64,000 bases of DNA. It comes from Atriophallophorus winterbourni (taxonomy: Eukaryota; Platyhelminthes; Trematoda; Plagiorchiida; Microphallidae). This document shows positions 1-10,866 of the stretch, piece after piece. Each line of letters starts with the position of its first letter. The first letter of the stretch is position 1. Under the pieces are notes generated by a model, which saw only the letters and a program-made list of their open reading frames with translations, was not told where the DNA came from and did not search any database. The stretch is from NCBI GenBank assembly GCA_013407085.1, contig JACCGJ010013258.1, positions 124,001 through 188,000 of the forward strand, written 5' to 3'. The translations under genes were made by a program, and so were the position numbers.

Positions 1-1
1 T

Positions 2-181
2 GACATTTATTCAATTATTTATCAAAAAGATAATGAGGATCTAGTCACTACTGATCCGCCCACAATAAGTCAGGCTTTCTCTTCATTGTTCAGCAGCTCA
101 TTTAATATTAACATTTACCATCCATTGGCAAACAATAGCGTTCCCATAAATACTATTGACTCCTTTACTTTGACTTTAAGA
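2..181 (+). pseudogene. LINE fragment, region between EN and RT, cut by window edge
   Basis: One frame stays open from base 2 to the stop at 179-181. It contains ISQAFSSLFSSSFN, which resembles the linker just before the reverse transcriptase domain of jockey/CR1-type LINEs, where an 'AFxxxFSSxF' pattern is common. The left part lies outside the window, and a SINE copy begins about 25 bases after the stop, so only about 60 residues can be read. The clade cannot be fixed from this piece. Seen: open frame and motif. Inferred: LINE origin. Confidence 0.5.
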
Positions 182-238
182 TAAATAAAAGAGATTTCCC
201 GTCGAACGCTTAATTGCGATCGGTCAAACGGTGGACGG

Positions 239-293
239 TAGCCCAGTCATTAAGGCATGGGACTACAATGGTGATGGTCGGGGGTTCAAATCC
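239..293 (+). promoter_or_regulatory. Internal pol III A and B boxes of SINE copy 1
   Basis: The A box TAGCCCAGTCA is at 239-249 and the B box GGTTCAAATCC at 283-293. The 33-base gap is in the usual range for tRNA-type internal promoters. The B box fits the GGTTCGANTCC consensus with one change. Confidence 0.7.
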
Positions 294-312
294 CACCCGA
301 AGCGAAGGATAT

Positions 313-357
313 GCACTGCTGATGAGCTCAAATAAGAGCGAAACTCGAGTCCAGTGC
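313..357 (+). ncRNA. Hammerhead ribozyme motif in SINE copy 1
   Basis: All conserved parts are present in order: stem I 5' strand GCACTG (313-318), core CTGATGA (319-325), stem II GCTC/GAGC closing an AAATAA loop (326-339), GAAA (340-343), a very short stem III, cleavage triplet GTC (349-351) and stem I 3' strand CAGTGC (352-357). The two stem I strands are perfectly complementary over 6 bp. This is the type I layout with minimal stem III known from schistosome hammerheads. Predicted cleavage is after C351. Activity is inferred. Confidence 0.8.
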
Positions 358-475
358 TTACATTATGGACCGTCGTGATCAACTTTGTGAATCGTTCGAT
401 GGGCTTGGCACGGATGAGTAGTCACAAACATAAAACAAAACAACATATTCTCCAAAAATGGCTTAAACAAAAATG

Positions 476-519
476 CCCATCAGATCTAATCGGTGTTAGC
501 TTACACCGTATCTGATGGG
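476..519. repeat. Imperfect palindrome between the two SINE copies
   Basis: CCCATCAGAT (476-485) is the exact reverse complement of ATCTGATGGG (510-519). An inner pair CGGTGT/ACACCG extends the hairpin around a short loop. It lies between the tail of SINE copy 1 and the start of copy 2, and its role is unknown. Confidence 0.7.
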
Positions 520-533
520 AAGACCTGACGCGG

Positions 534-892
534 AGATCTGTTCGGTTGGGCGACCACAACAGATGTTGCTGGCTCCTTCTGAACTGGTCGGGCAAACAAA
601 GCTACTCAAATGTGCCAGTCTGGAGAACAGTTCATAAACGCTTAATTGCGATCGGTCAAACGGTGGACGGTAGCCAGTCGTTAAGGCATGGGACTACAAT
701 GGTGATGGTCGGGGGTTCAAACCCCACCCGAAGCGAAGGATATACACTGCTGATGAGCTCAAATAAGAGCGAAACTCGAGTCCAGTGCTTCCATTATGGA
801 CCGTCGTGATCAACTTTGTGAATCGTTCGATGGGCTTGGCACGGATGAGTAGTCACAAACATAAAAAAACATATTCTCCAAAAATCGCTTAA
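534..892 (+). mobile_element. tRNA-derived SINE copy 2, longer 5' end, with hammerhead motif
   Basis: The core (from 636) is near-identical to copy 1. It also has about 100 bases of 5' sequence that reappear in the diverged copy at 43,086-43,430, which shows that the full unit is roughly 350 bp. The A box is near 671-680, the B box at 714-724 (GGTTCAAACCC), the hammerhead motif at 744-788, and the tail has A-runs. The 87-residue reading frame through it (546-809) is an accident of the SINE sequence, not a gene. Confidence 0.8.
744..788 (+). ncRNA. Hammerhead ribozyme motif in SINE copy 2
   Basis: Same layout as in copy 1: CTGATGA (750-756), stem II GCTC/GAGC (757-770), GAAA (771-774), GTC (780-782). 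Stem I is ACACTG (744-749) against CAGTGC (783-788), so the outermost pair is an A-C mismatch and five pairs remain. The core itself is unchanged. Confidence 0.75.
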
Positions 893-1289
893 ATAAGCAA
901 TGTACTCGTCATGGGGTGTGTGCGATGGCTAGTCATATTACTGTTGAACTTTCAATCAAATAATTTAGTTGTTTTCCTAAGTATTTTCATGAACATGCAT
1001 TCCATTTTTCGTTAGCGTTTTCGCCCGCTTGATGATATGTTTAAAATAATACTACTGCCAGGAACTTGGGTGGACCCTAAACGTTCTTTTGGGTTGTTTG
1101 AGCTAGCACAAACTGCGCTCTAAGAATATCAGAGTTAGAACTTACTACCGAACCAAAGCATGACATGTTATCAACCAATGAAAGATTACCGACTTGAGCG
1201 TCCAAAGGATCCTTTTGTTCGTGTTCAGTCGTTTTCTTCGACGATTTTTTCAGTTTCCCTCATGTGCTCGAACGAAGCCAATTGAGTGC
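893..1289. other. No gene recognised
   Basis: AT-rich spacer between the SINE pair and the inverted duplication. No exon, repeat or RNA gene could be supported on either strand. Confidence 0.6.
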
Positions 1290-3100
1290 TGTAACCGACA
1301 ATTCGGTCCGGGTTAAATCGAGTTAAACGTCAACGATTTCACTCTGGATATAAACACCAATGTGTCTATCCAACGGTTGAGTGACGCGTCAAGTATTCTT
1401 TCATAACTAGTATTTGAATTTATCATTTTATGTACGAGGGACCGTGAAAATTCTTGCCATTGCTGCATTGTCCTCGTTTAATTTATTTCATTGAAACTAA
1501 CTTTATTCATATTCTCCAGCAATTATTATGCCGCTGATCTGGCAAACTTGGAGTATGTTGTAGATGGCAGCAAAGGGATGTGGAGATTTGCATCATGTTT
1601 TTAATACACGTGAAGTTATTACCCTAACTTACACAGAAGAAAAATTGAGATACTCAATTATTCAGCAGATTTGAATCAACACAGATTTCAATAAAAAATG
1701 CAACGCTATTTGTGACAAATACAATTGCTTTAATGTAGCAAACAAATCATTTTCAATGTTCCGCGTGTTTAATACGATAAATCTAGGCTGGGCAGAAAAA
1801 GTGAGTCATCAACAGAAAACAAATTCGAACGAACAACATTGAATACCACATGAATCTAAATCTATACATACCCTTTTCAACTTACCCAATCGCTTTTTGG
1901 AGCAGGGCCTTTGAATCGGCCATGCTCAAAATTATTGTTTTCATGCGTTTTTATTTTTTCAGTCAACAAGGTAACTTTTGTTTTTGAAGCGGTTTAACAT
2001 GTCGCGAACATGTAAACAAAGGACGTTCGATGCCCCGCACGCTTTAAATGCTGTGAAATATTTTATTTTGTAGGATGGGGAATTTGCTGCGACGGTCAGA
2101 AAAATGCGAGAGAAAACTTATACGGGGGGTTTAAAAATCGTGCAGCATTGCTTTCCACAATCACAAAGCCTAACGCCTGCAGACGAAACCGAAGATGTTT
2201 TGATTTTGAATGTGACTGGCAGTCTCGAATTTTCCCATCAAAGTTTGACGTCCCTCTTATTCGTATTGAAATTCTGCGTTTATGCTAATTTGATTAACTG
2301 AAAATTCGGTTTAACGCATAAATGTTAATTCTTCTTCTTCTTCTTCTTCTTCTGTTAAAACGGATTCTTATAACGCTTCATTCATTCCTTCTGCAAGTGT
2401 ATTGAGGTCATTTAAATCAGGTGGCATTTCATTCTTTTTGCTTTGTCTTCTGCGGATTCATCCCGTACACGATTTACTGAAAAAAACGTTTGATCCACCA
2501 ATATGAAGATTTATAACGATAATGTCTGGAGCAATTTTGTCAGGGGAAAGTGTTGCTGCTAATATTTGTAATGAACATGTGAGGAAATTAGCTGAAATAA
2601 CGTGATCGTGAGGATCAGCATGATGAGTCCATCAACAAATAGCAACAAGCGCTGATTCGACCTAATTTGTGGTAATAATAATCATCTTGGTAAAAGTATC
2701 AACGATGATACTAATCGAAAAATTATAATTTATGACGGCAAAATCAATTATGTTTCTCAAATCCTATTTATCATTCTTTCTCGAATAAACATGTTTCACG
2801 TTGTGTAATATTTGTATAAGAAGCGAGGATTCTAACAAATAAATATGTTCTATATTTGAAGCAATCAAATGATTTAGCCAGATAAGGATTTCTCTTTCTG
2901 TCGCTGCAACTTATACTCATCATAATTGTTTGATCAGTCTTGAAGAGTTTTTCGATCCAACCATCTATTGTTTACCGTATGTATTTTTAATAGCAAAGAA
3001 AATGCCCTGTAATGTACCACAATTACAACCTTCCGAGGCTCGGAAAGTAAAAGAACAGCCCGCCAATCTTGCGTCCTTAAAGTAGAATGTCAGATTTTCG
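1290..3100 (+). repeat. Left arm of a long inverted duplication
   Basis: Read on +, this segment matches the reverse complement of 5,950-7,440 block after block. Examples are GGAGATTTGC near 1,580, GAACATGTGAG near 2,570 and the near-palindrome TTCCGAGGCTCGGAA near 3,034. Gaps are frequent, and an extra stretch of several hundred bases lies around 1,960-2,370. On the minus strand, about 2,370-2,545 is a decayed version of the reading frame at 6,554-6,778. The nature of the unit (old transposon or duplicated genomic segment) is not recognised. Confidence 0.75.
2330..2353 (+). repeat. TTC microsatellite
   Basis: About eight uninterrupted CTT/TTC triplets inside the extra stretch of the left arm. 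Confidence 0.9.
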
Positions 3101-3159
3101 CACGCACCTGGCTGGAATTGTAACATATAATGATAATTAATATAGTGAACCTTTGTTCA

Positions 3160-3400
3160 CATCCCTCGAAATCACACAAAACTACCAATTTCTGGCTGTT
3201 TGCCGTCATCATGTGGATACAGTAATATTAGGTTGTACTCCAATTCCACATTAGTGGAATGTTATTTAGGAGCATGTGAGCAACACACCACTTCGGTCAT
3301 CCCTAAGGGCATAGAGATTTTGTCCACGAGGCACCATGTGGTTTAAGGATTAATCATCGTGGTTAGTTGTACGAACCCTATGCAAAAGTAGCATTCAATT
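3160..3400. repeat. Relic of the hammerhead satellite: forward piece plus inverted piece
   Basis: About 3,175-3,235 matches the ribozyme segment of the 48.8-50.6 kb satellite units (CTGTTTGCCGTCATCA, then CAGTAATATTAGG). About 3,270-3,400 matches the other half of the same unit in reverse orientation (ATGTGAGCAACACA, later CGAACCCTATGCA read backwards). The ribozyme core is damaged: CTGATGA reads ATGATGA on the minus strand. The forward-plus-inverted arrangement recurs at 53.7 kb and at the end of the intact array at 32.8 kb. Confidence 0.65.
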
Positions 3401-4560
3401 ATAATCATAGTAATTATTATAGGTTACAATAAGTGCATGATATTAATCAGCTGTGGCGCCATGGATTAAGAAACAACAACGGGGGTGCCATGTACATCCA
3501 TCACCATCAAAAATTTCATCTCAAACAATTTTAATTTACTTCAGAATATATTACTAATATATGATTACAGTAGCGTAAATTCGCATAAATTCATCGAAAT
3601 TTGACCGATAAGGAACGTAGCATCAATTCTGACTGAGTAGATAAATTTGGCAGATTTTTGATATTTTCGTATTCTACTGTAATGTCCCTTTCAAGCAGCT
3701 CCATTAATAATCTATTATATGGTACCATTAAGTACAATTTTATAATAATAAGGCCGTAAATGTAAAGTAAATAAATTTATAATCTTATAATTTACGTGAG
3801 GTGCTCCCAGAAATTGAAGTTTAGATTTTGAAGAGTATTTTTCTATAAATCGATTGTCCAAAAATAAAACGAGTTGGCACGAACTTATATATTTAGCGCA
3901 TTCGCCAAACCGCACATTTATAATATGTTTGGAAGGATATTGAAAGCTTTGTGACTCCAAAACGATGATGAGGCCAGATGCTCAGGCAAGGCTGAAAAAC
4001 CTTCTTTCCAAAATATCAGCATATAGTCTATTGAATTCGTGTGAAACATGACAACATACAGGGAACGTTAATCGACGGAGATCAACTCTCAAAAATTGAA
4101 AAGCTACCTATAAAAATGTATCACTTTTGGTTCTGACTCAGTTATCGACCAGTGAGATTGATACTTATAAGTTAATATATTTTAAATGACTATATACAGC
4201 AGTCATTTATTAATGTGGTTGAAAATTCCTCATGGAGGTGATTTTATTGCAAATTAACTTAGAATCATGGAACATTGAAAACATTTTCTGATACATTATA
4301 ATTTCTGTGGTGCATTCGGTCAAGACAATTTTAGAAAAGGGCCACAGAACAATATAACGGGAAATTTGACTAAACACATCAAAAATTCCTATAGGAGAGA
4401 TAATTGCAATACAACGATCAATAAAAACATCAGCAAGTCAATTAGTTGTTTGCAGGTCGGAAACATATATAGCCGACAATGTAGATCACCATATTACAGT
4501 ATTACAACCCCTAAACGATCAGGCAAATTTGTGAACAAAAATCCCGATAACGCTCGATGA
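3401..4560. other. No gene recognised
   Basis: AT-rich spacer inside the loop of the inverted duplication. Short open frames are present on both strands, but none has a family motif or convincing splice signals. Confidence 0.5.
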
Positions 4561-4569
4561 TTCTACACA

Positions 4570-5480
4570 AGAAATTTATGCCTGTTATCTTGATATATCC
4601 CAAACATAAAATGGTGTTAACCTCAACCTGCTGCTGTAAGCAAATGTGGAAGAACGAACCTCAACTGCTAACTCCAGAGGAGTCAGATTGACATATATTC
4701 TACACTCCGCTTGCTTCCTTTTCTACAGCTAATAATTGCTGAGATAAACTGTTGTTATCTAGATATCTCAGAGAGCAGCAAAAGATTGAATGTCATCATA
4801 TCACCGACATTTTGTTGAATTGGCTTAGTGACTACCTAACAAAGCGCACTGATCTGATCCGATTCTTCTTTCTGATCTATGTCAATGAAATACCGGAACT
4901 TGTTCGATATAACATTTTGCGATCTGCGGAGAACGTAAAGATATGGAGGTATATGTGTAACAAATAACACTGTCTTCTATTACAAAATGATGTTGGTACA
5001 CTTAACCGTCGGTTGTAAAAGAGTAAACTGCAATTTAACTTCATCAGATATAGGTTTATTAACGGAGAAAATGGAGTAGATTTCATATATCGTTTAGCTT
5101 AACATGCACCTGTAATTTGTAGATGTCAGGATATGCTCGAATTATAAAAAAACTCATTTCGAACTATCGCTGCCATTAGAAATACAACATGTGCCCCCGA
5201 CATACTCAAACAGGTATTTGGGAAATTTTCGCCCAAGGAATGCCCAAGGATCATAAATATATTCTTGAGACCATTCATTGAATACGGTGTGAAGACATGG
5301 TATCCATGACGTGAGATAGATTTAGATCTTATGCAGCGAATGTATCACCGCTTAACAAAAGTAGTTCTCAGATCAACTTAATTTGTTGCACATTTCCTTT
5401 CGACGAATTGAAGAAGACCTATTGCTAATTTACGAAATATTACCTAATCCAAGCCATCGTATACAGAGCCCAGTCAAGCG
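4570..5480 (+). pseudogene. CR1-like LINE reverse transcriptase relic
   Basis: In shifting frames the + strand shows, in order, YLDISQT-NGVN (compare the RT motif YLDxSKAFDxVxH), then LLNWLSDYLTKRT, YVNEIPELV, SAENVKIWR (a degraded FADDxKxW catalytic block) and, near 5,261-5,350, FLRPFIEYGVKTWYP followed by LMQRMYHRLTKVV, which is the thumb/C-terminal region of CR1-type RT. Stops and frame changes are frequent, and the catalytic aspartates are gone (SAEN instead of FADD). The remnant is inactive and lies in the loop of the inverted duplication. Confidence 0.75.
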
Positions 5481-5949
5481 AAATGGTACGAGGAATTATC
5501 TGACACAGGAATAAATTGTGGTTTAGTACCTACAATGATCGTGAGCAGTGTCGAAGATAATGATCATTTAAAATCTGTCTATTTAGTCCTTCTAAACACT
5601 TTGAAGCATTAGATCATAATATACCTGCAATGTATATTAATAGTGTATACCAAACAATCGATATCAACAAATAGTTATTCTTCTTGTAATGTCCTCGTTT
5701 GTACAGGATTTCCAAATAATCTGGCAAATTAATCTTAAAGCATCTTGCTTGATCTTCGTTTCAGAGTAACAAAGCATTCAATGTCATCCAAATATAAACA
5801 AAATGAATATCATTCAACAAACATATACAAAAAGAAAAAAACGTTCTATATATACAAGCAGCACTGTAACCGATATCTGAAGATTTGTGGTTATCAAATG
5901 CGCTTAATGTATCAGTTCGTGACAACTCGTTTTATTAGGGTCAATCGCT

Positions 5950-7440
5950 TTATAGAACAGCTATTACTTCATAATGATGTACTTTCCGAGCCTCGGAAGG
6001 TTGTGAGTGTGGTACGTAACGGGAAATTTACTTAGCTCATTAGAAATTCATATCATACCGAATATATAGTTGGATCGATAATCTCTTTAAGACTGATAAA
6101 TAAATTTTGATGCCTATAAACTGGAGAGAATAAAAGATAAATGTAAATGTAAATAGATAATTCAATTGCGTGAAATATAGAACGGTTACAATTCTAGCAA
6201 ACGTAACTAAAATCAACGTTAAAAACGGATTCATACATTCTGAATTCCGAGTTCAAAGTAGTCATGGAATACAGGAACACCATTTTAAAACAGCAGTTAG
6301 AACAATCCTCGCTTTCTATGCAAATACTAAACCATGTTAAACAAGTTAAGATGAGCAATAATTTACAATACGATTCATGAAACACATTTGACTTTGGCTT
6401 TCCGATTTATTATTTTTGCATTAGTATCATTGTTGTTTTTACCTTAATGAATAGTATTAACAGACGTTCGATTGATTCGGCGATAGTAGCGTTTGGTGCA
6501 TAGACTCATCATTGTGATTCTTACGACCAAGTTATTATGGCTTATTTGCTCACATGTTCATTGGAAAGATTAGCAGCAACTCTGACAAAATTGCACCACA
6601 ATTTATCGTTGGAAATCTTCAGACTGGTGAGTCAGCTGTTGGTTTACTACATCGCATAGGCGACAGAATCCGTAGAAGAGATACTATAAAGAAAGAAATG
6701 CATGATGGTTTCAACGATCTCAATAAACGTGCAGAAAAAATGATTAAAGCTTCAGAAGAATTTGGTGTAACGGAGTGATTGGGCAAGTTCGAAAATGGAT
6801 GCTAGATTTAGACTCATGTGGTATACCTGGATGTTATTAGTTAGAATTTATTTCCTGCTATTGAATCACTTTTTCGGTCCTCCTTTGGTTGATTGTATTA
6901 TATATGCGGATCTCTGATAACGAATTGATTGTTACGTTGAAGCAATTGTATCTGTCACAAATAGCGGTGAATTTGTTTTTCAAATTGTTCTATGTTTGAC
7001 ACTGCTGAATAATTGACTATATTTATTCTCCTTTGGTAATACTTAGGATAATAAATTTCGATGTTATGTGAAGGTGAAGCAAATCTCCAAGTTCCTTTAC
7101 TGCTATCTACAAAACTCGCATGGCCTCCAAATGTTCGTTCATTGTTCGCTGAATGATGAAATCGGCCAGTTTTCCACTTTTGTCGGTAATACTCCAAGCT
7201 TGGCAGATTAGCTACCCATCACGGTACGAAGAATATCAATATTGTCGGTTCCAATGAAATCAATGTAACATGGACCATATAGGAACGACAATCATTGTCA
7301 CTTTCCTCGGCCATAATATGATAAATGTGAATGCTAGTTATGAAATTATCAATGCATCAAAAAACATCGTAGTTCCGGCTCAAATGGAGACGGACTTGCA
7401 ATTCACACCGAAACCTAATTGTCAATGTAAGCCGGCGAGA
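5950..7440 (-). repeat. Right arm of the long inverted duplication
   Basis: Reverse-complement partner of 1,290-3,100. This arm is less interrupted. It contains two open stretches: 6,554-6,778 on + (LLHRIGDRIRRRDTIKK, then NDLNKRAEKMIKA), whose diverged counterpart in the left arm lies at about 2,370-2,545 on -, and 6,955-7,197 on - (SSKGTWRFASP), whose counterpart lies at about 1,560-1,690 on +. Neither frame was recognised as a known family. Either could be a former exon or part of an unclassified transposon. Confidence 0.75.
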
Positions 7441-7559
7441 CTTTTAAGAAGCACACATATTTTACCATAGTAAGAAGCTGGACCAATAACTTTGGTTTAC
7501 ACCTCGTGATTACTCACTAAATGTAATAGTAAGTGCATGTGTACAAAAGCGAACAACAA

Positions 7560-8060
7560 CATAATAATTGATTTGTACGACAATTGTAATAAAATGGCGC
7601 CAGACATATTTGCAATAACAGAAACGTGTTTCAATGCCTCATTGTCTGATAATGAACTCTCTTTGACCAGTATGTCTCTATTTCGGCGTGATCGTTCTGG
7701 TGATTGCGAATGAGCAGCACTTTACTCGAAACAATCGTTTATCTGTAGATCTATGTACGTGCAAACACTTGATATCACTTTGGTGCACTTTGACGCTTAC
7801 ATCAGTAGACCAATACATTTTTGGATTAATTTGTCGTTCTCCAAAAGCAACTTTCCACCTTAACAATACACTGATTAATATTTTGCGCTGTGTAGCAACG
7901 CGGTACAATACCCAAATTTTAATAATAGAAGATTTTAACTTTCTATTGCTCTATAGCTAGAATGATCATTCATCAGAGAAACTTGAAAATGAACTTCGAG
8001 CCGTTTCGGACTATGCACTCCTTTATAACCACGTTTTTGGATTAAAATAGATATATCATT
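7560..8060 (+). pseudogene. CR1-like LINE, endonuclease domain relic
   Basis: The + strand reads KMAPDIFAITETCFNASLSD followed by MSLFRRDRSG, which matches the start of the apurinic-like endonuclease domain of CR1 LINEs (DIxxITETWL, then FRRDR). Further on, RYNTQILIIEDFNF near 7,900-7,945 matches the catalytic NPQxLLLGDFNxP block with the GD pair changed to ED. Several frame changes separate these blocks. It belongs with the RT part at 8,721-9,955 as one decayed element of at least 2.4 kb. Confidence 0.8.
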
Positions 8061-9955
8061 TATAAACCGCCAATCGGACGAAGCGATCACGTTGTCCTAG
8101 AAATAGAGTACGTTTGTAGTGCTACACGCAATAGTGACGCTACGGAACGCGTTAAAAGGGTGAACTACCGTGCTCTGTGTGCCGAGTTACAAAGCACTAG
8201 TTTCGCAAAACTCATTACTCCGATCACAATAGTCATTAGCGTTATTTCTTCGAGCACCTGAAATCTATAATGAAGAAACTTTCAATATTTGTTTTGAAGA
8301 AAACGTCTTCACTTCATCAATGTTTTCTTCGAAGCGAGACACAAAGTGGATAAAACAGAGGGCAGTAACATGGGAGTTTCCCAAGGATACCAATGACACT
8401 GATAGTTTGACACAATTTATTCGACCCTGGAACAAAGTTATCCGCCTAAACAAAATGAAGAAAAAGGGTTCCAATGGCAACTGATTTCTAAGATGCAACA
8501 GAATCAGTAGCTCTTGTATAGACTTGTAAACGATGGAACGAATATTAAACCAGGATTTTTTTCACTAAAAAAAACATCCGTCTTCACAGAATCCACAAAC
8601 CAGACCGCTGACCAGTTAGCAGAATTTTATGTCGGAGTTTTTGCGCCGAAATCCACAGATGCTGATTAGGAACTAATCGTTTGACTTGACCGACCTACCT
8701 TGAGTGAAGTTTAGATCACTTTGCTTGTGGTAGCGCAGCTCGTACAAAAATTAAACGTTAAGAAATCTCCAGGACCATACAAGATAACTCCAAAGCTGCT
8801 TAAAACGGGTCATGCGCTGCTATTTACAACTATATTTTGCATCCTCAATAATTTGCTCCGAGCTGCCGTACTGCCACAAGACTGGAAACTGGGACAAATA
8901 ATACCCATTTACAAAGGTTTTTGCCGTTCGCAAGTTAAACATTACAGGCAGGTGACCTTGCTGTCTTCGGGATCAAAAGTTTTTGAGCGGATAATTACCG
9001 CAGAAATCGTGCGACATCTGGAAACGAATCAACTTTTGGCAGTTTCCCAACATGAAATTCGCTGAAATTGCTTTTGTCTAACAAATTTACTGACAAGCTT
9101 AGACGATTGGACGAGAATTGTAGATGCGGAAGGCTGAATTAATGTGTGCTTCCTGGACACATCTGAAGCGTTCGACAGAGTTGATCACAATTTAATCTTG
9201 AAGAACCTGAGGAAACACGGTTTTGTTGGAGGACTATTAGAATTAATAAAACATTATCTCAGCAACAGACACATACGAGTTCGCGTGGACGGCTTATTAT
9301 GGAAGAACATCGAGGTCACTAGCAGAGTTCCACAAGACTCCGTTCTTGGTCCAAAACTTTTTGTATTCTATATGAACGACTTAACAATATCAAATGATAG
9401 TAAGATGTTTTTGTTTGCTGACAATATAAAACTATGGAGGCGAATCAGAATTGATGATGATTGTATCTTGCTGCAAAACGATTTGAGGGATTTGTCTAAC
9501 TGGTCATCCGAAAATATACTGACATTTAATGTGTCAAAGTCGAAGAGGATTCAGATCGGTCGTGACCTTAACTTTTTCTATCCATACAAGCTTGACGGCA
9601 TAAACCTGGAGTACATCGAAGACGTGAAGGACCTAGGCGTCTCGATTTGCTGCAGTTTAAATAATGGTCCACAATGCGGAACCGTTTACTTAATTGCATC
9701 TTGGCTGCCCGACATATTACGGCATATATTTGGACGTTTTTTCCGGGCTGTTTTCCTCTCATGATGGATACATATATACAGCTGGTTCTAGTTTATGCCG
9801 CACAAAATTGGACATCAATGCTCTTAAATGACATGTTACTCCTGTATCGCATATATCGGAGACCTTTTAAGCTTGTCATTGGAAAATCAGGCGACTGGAG
9901 ATGAGGCCATTTTCAGAAAAAAGAATGCGAGGTGATCTCATGCTCGAATACAAAA
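8060..9955 (+). pseudogene. CR1-like LINE, linker and reverse transcriptase
   Basis: After a decayed linker (8,060-8,700) the RT blocks follow in order: KKSPGPYKITPKLLK (8,760), PQDWKLGQIIPIYK, FERIITAEIVRHLE, CFLDTSEAFDRVDHNL (9,150; RT motif A with the first Asp), VPQDSVLGPKLF (9,330; usually VPQGSVLGPxLF), FLFADNIKLW (9,410; FADD has become FADN) and DVKDLGVSI (9,630). The C-terminal LVYAAQNWT and GDLMLEYKIV follow to 9,955. Main stops are near 9,063 and 9,139, with a frame change near 9,660. The loss of the catalytic Asp in FADN argues against activity. A head-to-head Penelope-like copy starts immediately downstream. Confidence 0.85.
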
Positions 9956-9984
9956 TAGTCACTACTCTGTAATAGAGGAGAATA

Positions 9985-10235
9985 TACGTATCTCAGAATG
10001 GAGATTTTGTTCGGATGGTGTTCACCGAGCTTGTGTAGTTGTTGGTGAACGTTTCGTCATCAGGCTAGATGACATCATCAGCAGAACTTCTTTCGAAGTG
10101 ATTTAAAATTAAGATTCATTGGTCCATAGCTTGTAGCCAATTGAAGGTGTTTGTTAATCGATGCTGTTGTTGAGTGTAATGCTTCGATAAATTCTCGCGC
10201 TCGTCGGTTGTTTACTTTTGCCAAAATCCTCGGGC
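9985..10235 (-). mobile_element. Penelope-like element, 5'-truncated copy in inverse orientation
   Basis: The minus strand reads AKVNNRRAREFIEALHSTT and LQLATSYGP, which is the same protein end as the + copy at 10,236-11,060 (AKENNRRAREFIKAWHSTT, LQLATTNGP). It is followed by the same 3' region with a hammerhead-like stretch. Only the last 75 or so codons plus the 3' part are present. It is joined head-to-head to the + copy at about 10,236. Such inverted partial copies are typical of Penelope-like insertions. Confidence 0.8.
10041..10087 (-). ncRNA. Hammerhead-like core in the inverse Penelope-like copy
   Basis: On the minus strand: CTGATGA, then a hairpin (TGTCATC with TGATGAC), then GAAAC and GTT. 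This is the order of a hammerhead core. A convincing stem I between the flanks was not found, so this is a candidate or decayed ribozyme. Penelope-like elements are known to carry hammerhead motifs. Confidence 0.5.
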
Positions 10236-10236
10236 A

Positions 10237-10866
10237 ACACATTGCAGCACGCCGCAACTGATAAGAAAAGAAGAAGAATACTTGTGCAAAGTGTTCCAGA
10301 GGAATGGATATCCAAGAAGCTGCGTACTACGCAACAAGTTCAACCGTAACCAGCAAAGAAACGATGATGAAAACAGAGTCAGACGCGCTCTTCCGTATGC
10401 GCAGAACATATAAGAAATCGCAGCTTGGGTACTTCGGCAATTTGGAATAGAGGTCGCGCACACACCCGTGTCAGTATTACGCAACCACCTCAACAATATG
10501 AAAGACAAAGTTGCGAGAGAAGAACAATCGAATATTGTCTACAAGATTACGTGCAGAGATTGCGAGAAGAAATACTTCGGACAAACCGCCTACAAGCTAA
10601 GCACAAGATTAAACGATCACCGGTTAGCTGTACGAAGGCACGACCCAAGCTCACTGATTTCAATACATGTTGATCAATTCGGACACAAATTCCATTGGGA
10701 CAACGCGAGGATTTTGGCCAAAGAAAACAACCGACGAGCGCGAGAATTCATCAAAGCGTGGCACTCAACAACAAAATCGATTAACCAGCACCTTCAATTG
10801 GCTACAACCAATGGACCAATGAAAACGCGATGGAAAAGATTGCAACACATAAATTCCACCAACTAA
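10237..10866 (+). pseudogene. Penelope-like element, C-terminal part with GIY-YIG endonuclease
   Basis: The frame ending at 10,866 encodes a GIY-YIG type nuclease domain: NIVYKITCRDCEKKYFGQT (GIY as IVY, YIG as YFG, with a Cys pair between them), then LSTRLNDHRLAVRR with the expected Arg, and RRAREFIKAWHS with the expected Glu. In Penelope-like elements this domain follows the reverse transcriptase and cuts target DNA. Upstream in the same frame, ALPYAQNI is followed by a TAA at 10,411-10,413 and then EIAAWVLRQFGIEVAH. The N-terminal blocks near 10,278 are in another frame. Most of the RT is missing, so the copy is 5'-truncated and broken, but the nuclease part itself is intact. Confidence 0.85.

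Larger units (their letters stand above)
205..470 (+). mobile_element. tRNA-derived SINE copy 1, 5'-truncated, with hammerhead motif
   Basis: This copy shares long near-identical stretches with the copy at 534-892. It has a tRNA-like head with a pol III A box (239-249) and B box (283-293, GGTTCAAATCC), then a hammerhead motif (313-357), then a tail ending in A-rich sequence. The 5' extension present in the second copy is missing, as expected of a 5'-truncated insertion. SINE-like elements with a hammerhead domain are known from schistosomes (the Sm-alpha family). Membership in that family is inferred from architecture, not from alignment. Confidence 0.8.

Noticed and set aside
239..310. A functional tRNA gene
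   Set aside because: The A and B boxes are present, but no full cloverleaf with acceptor stem could be drawn; the sequence is the head of a SINE.
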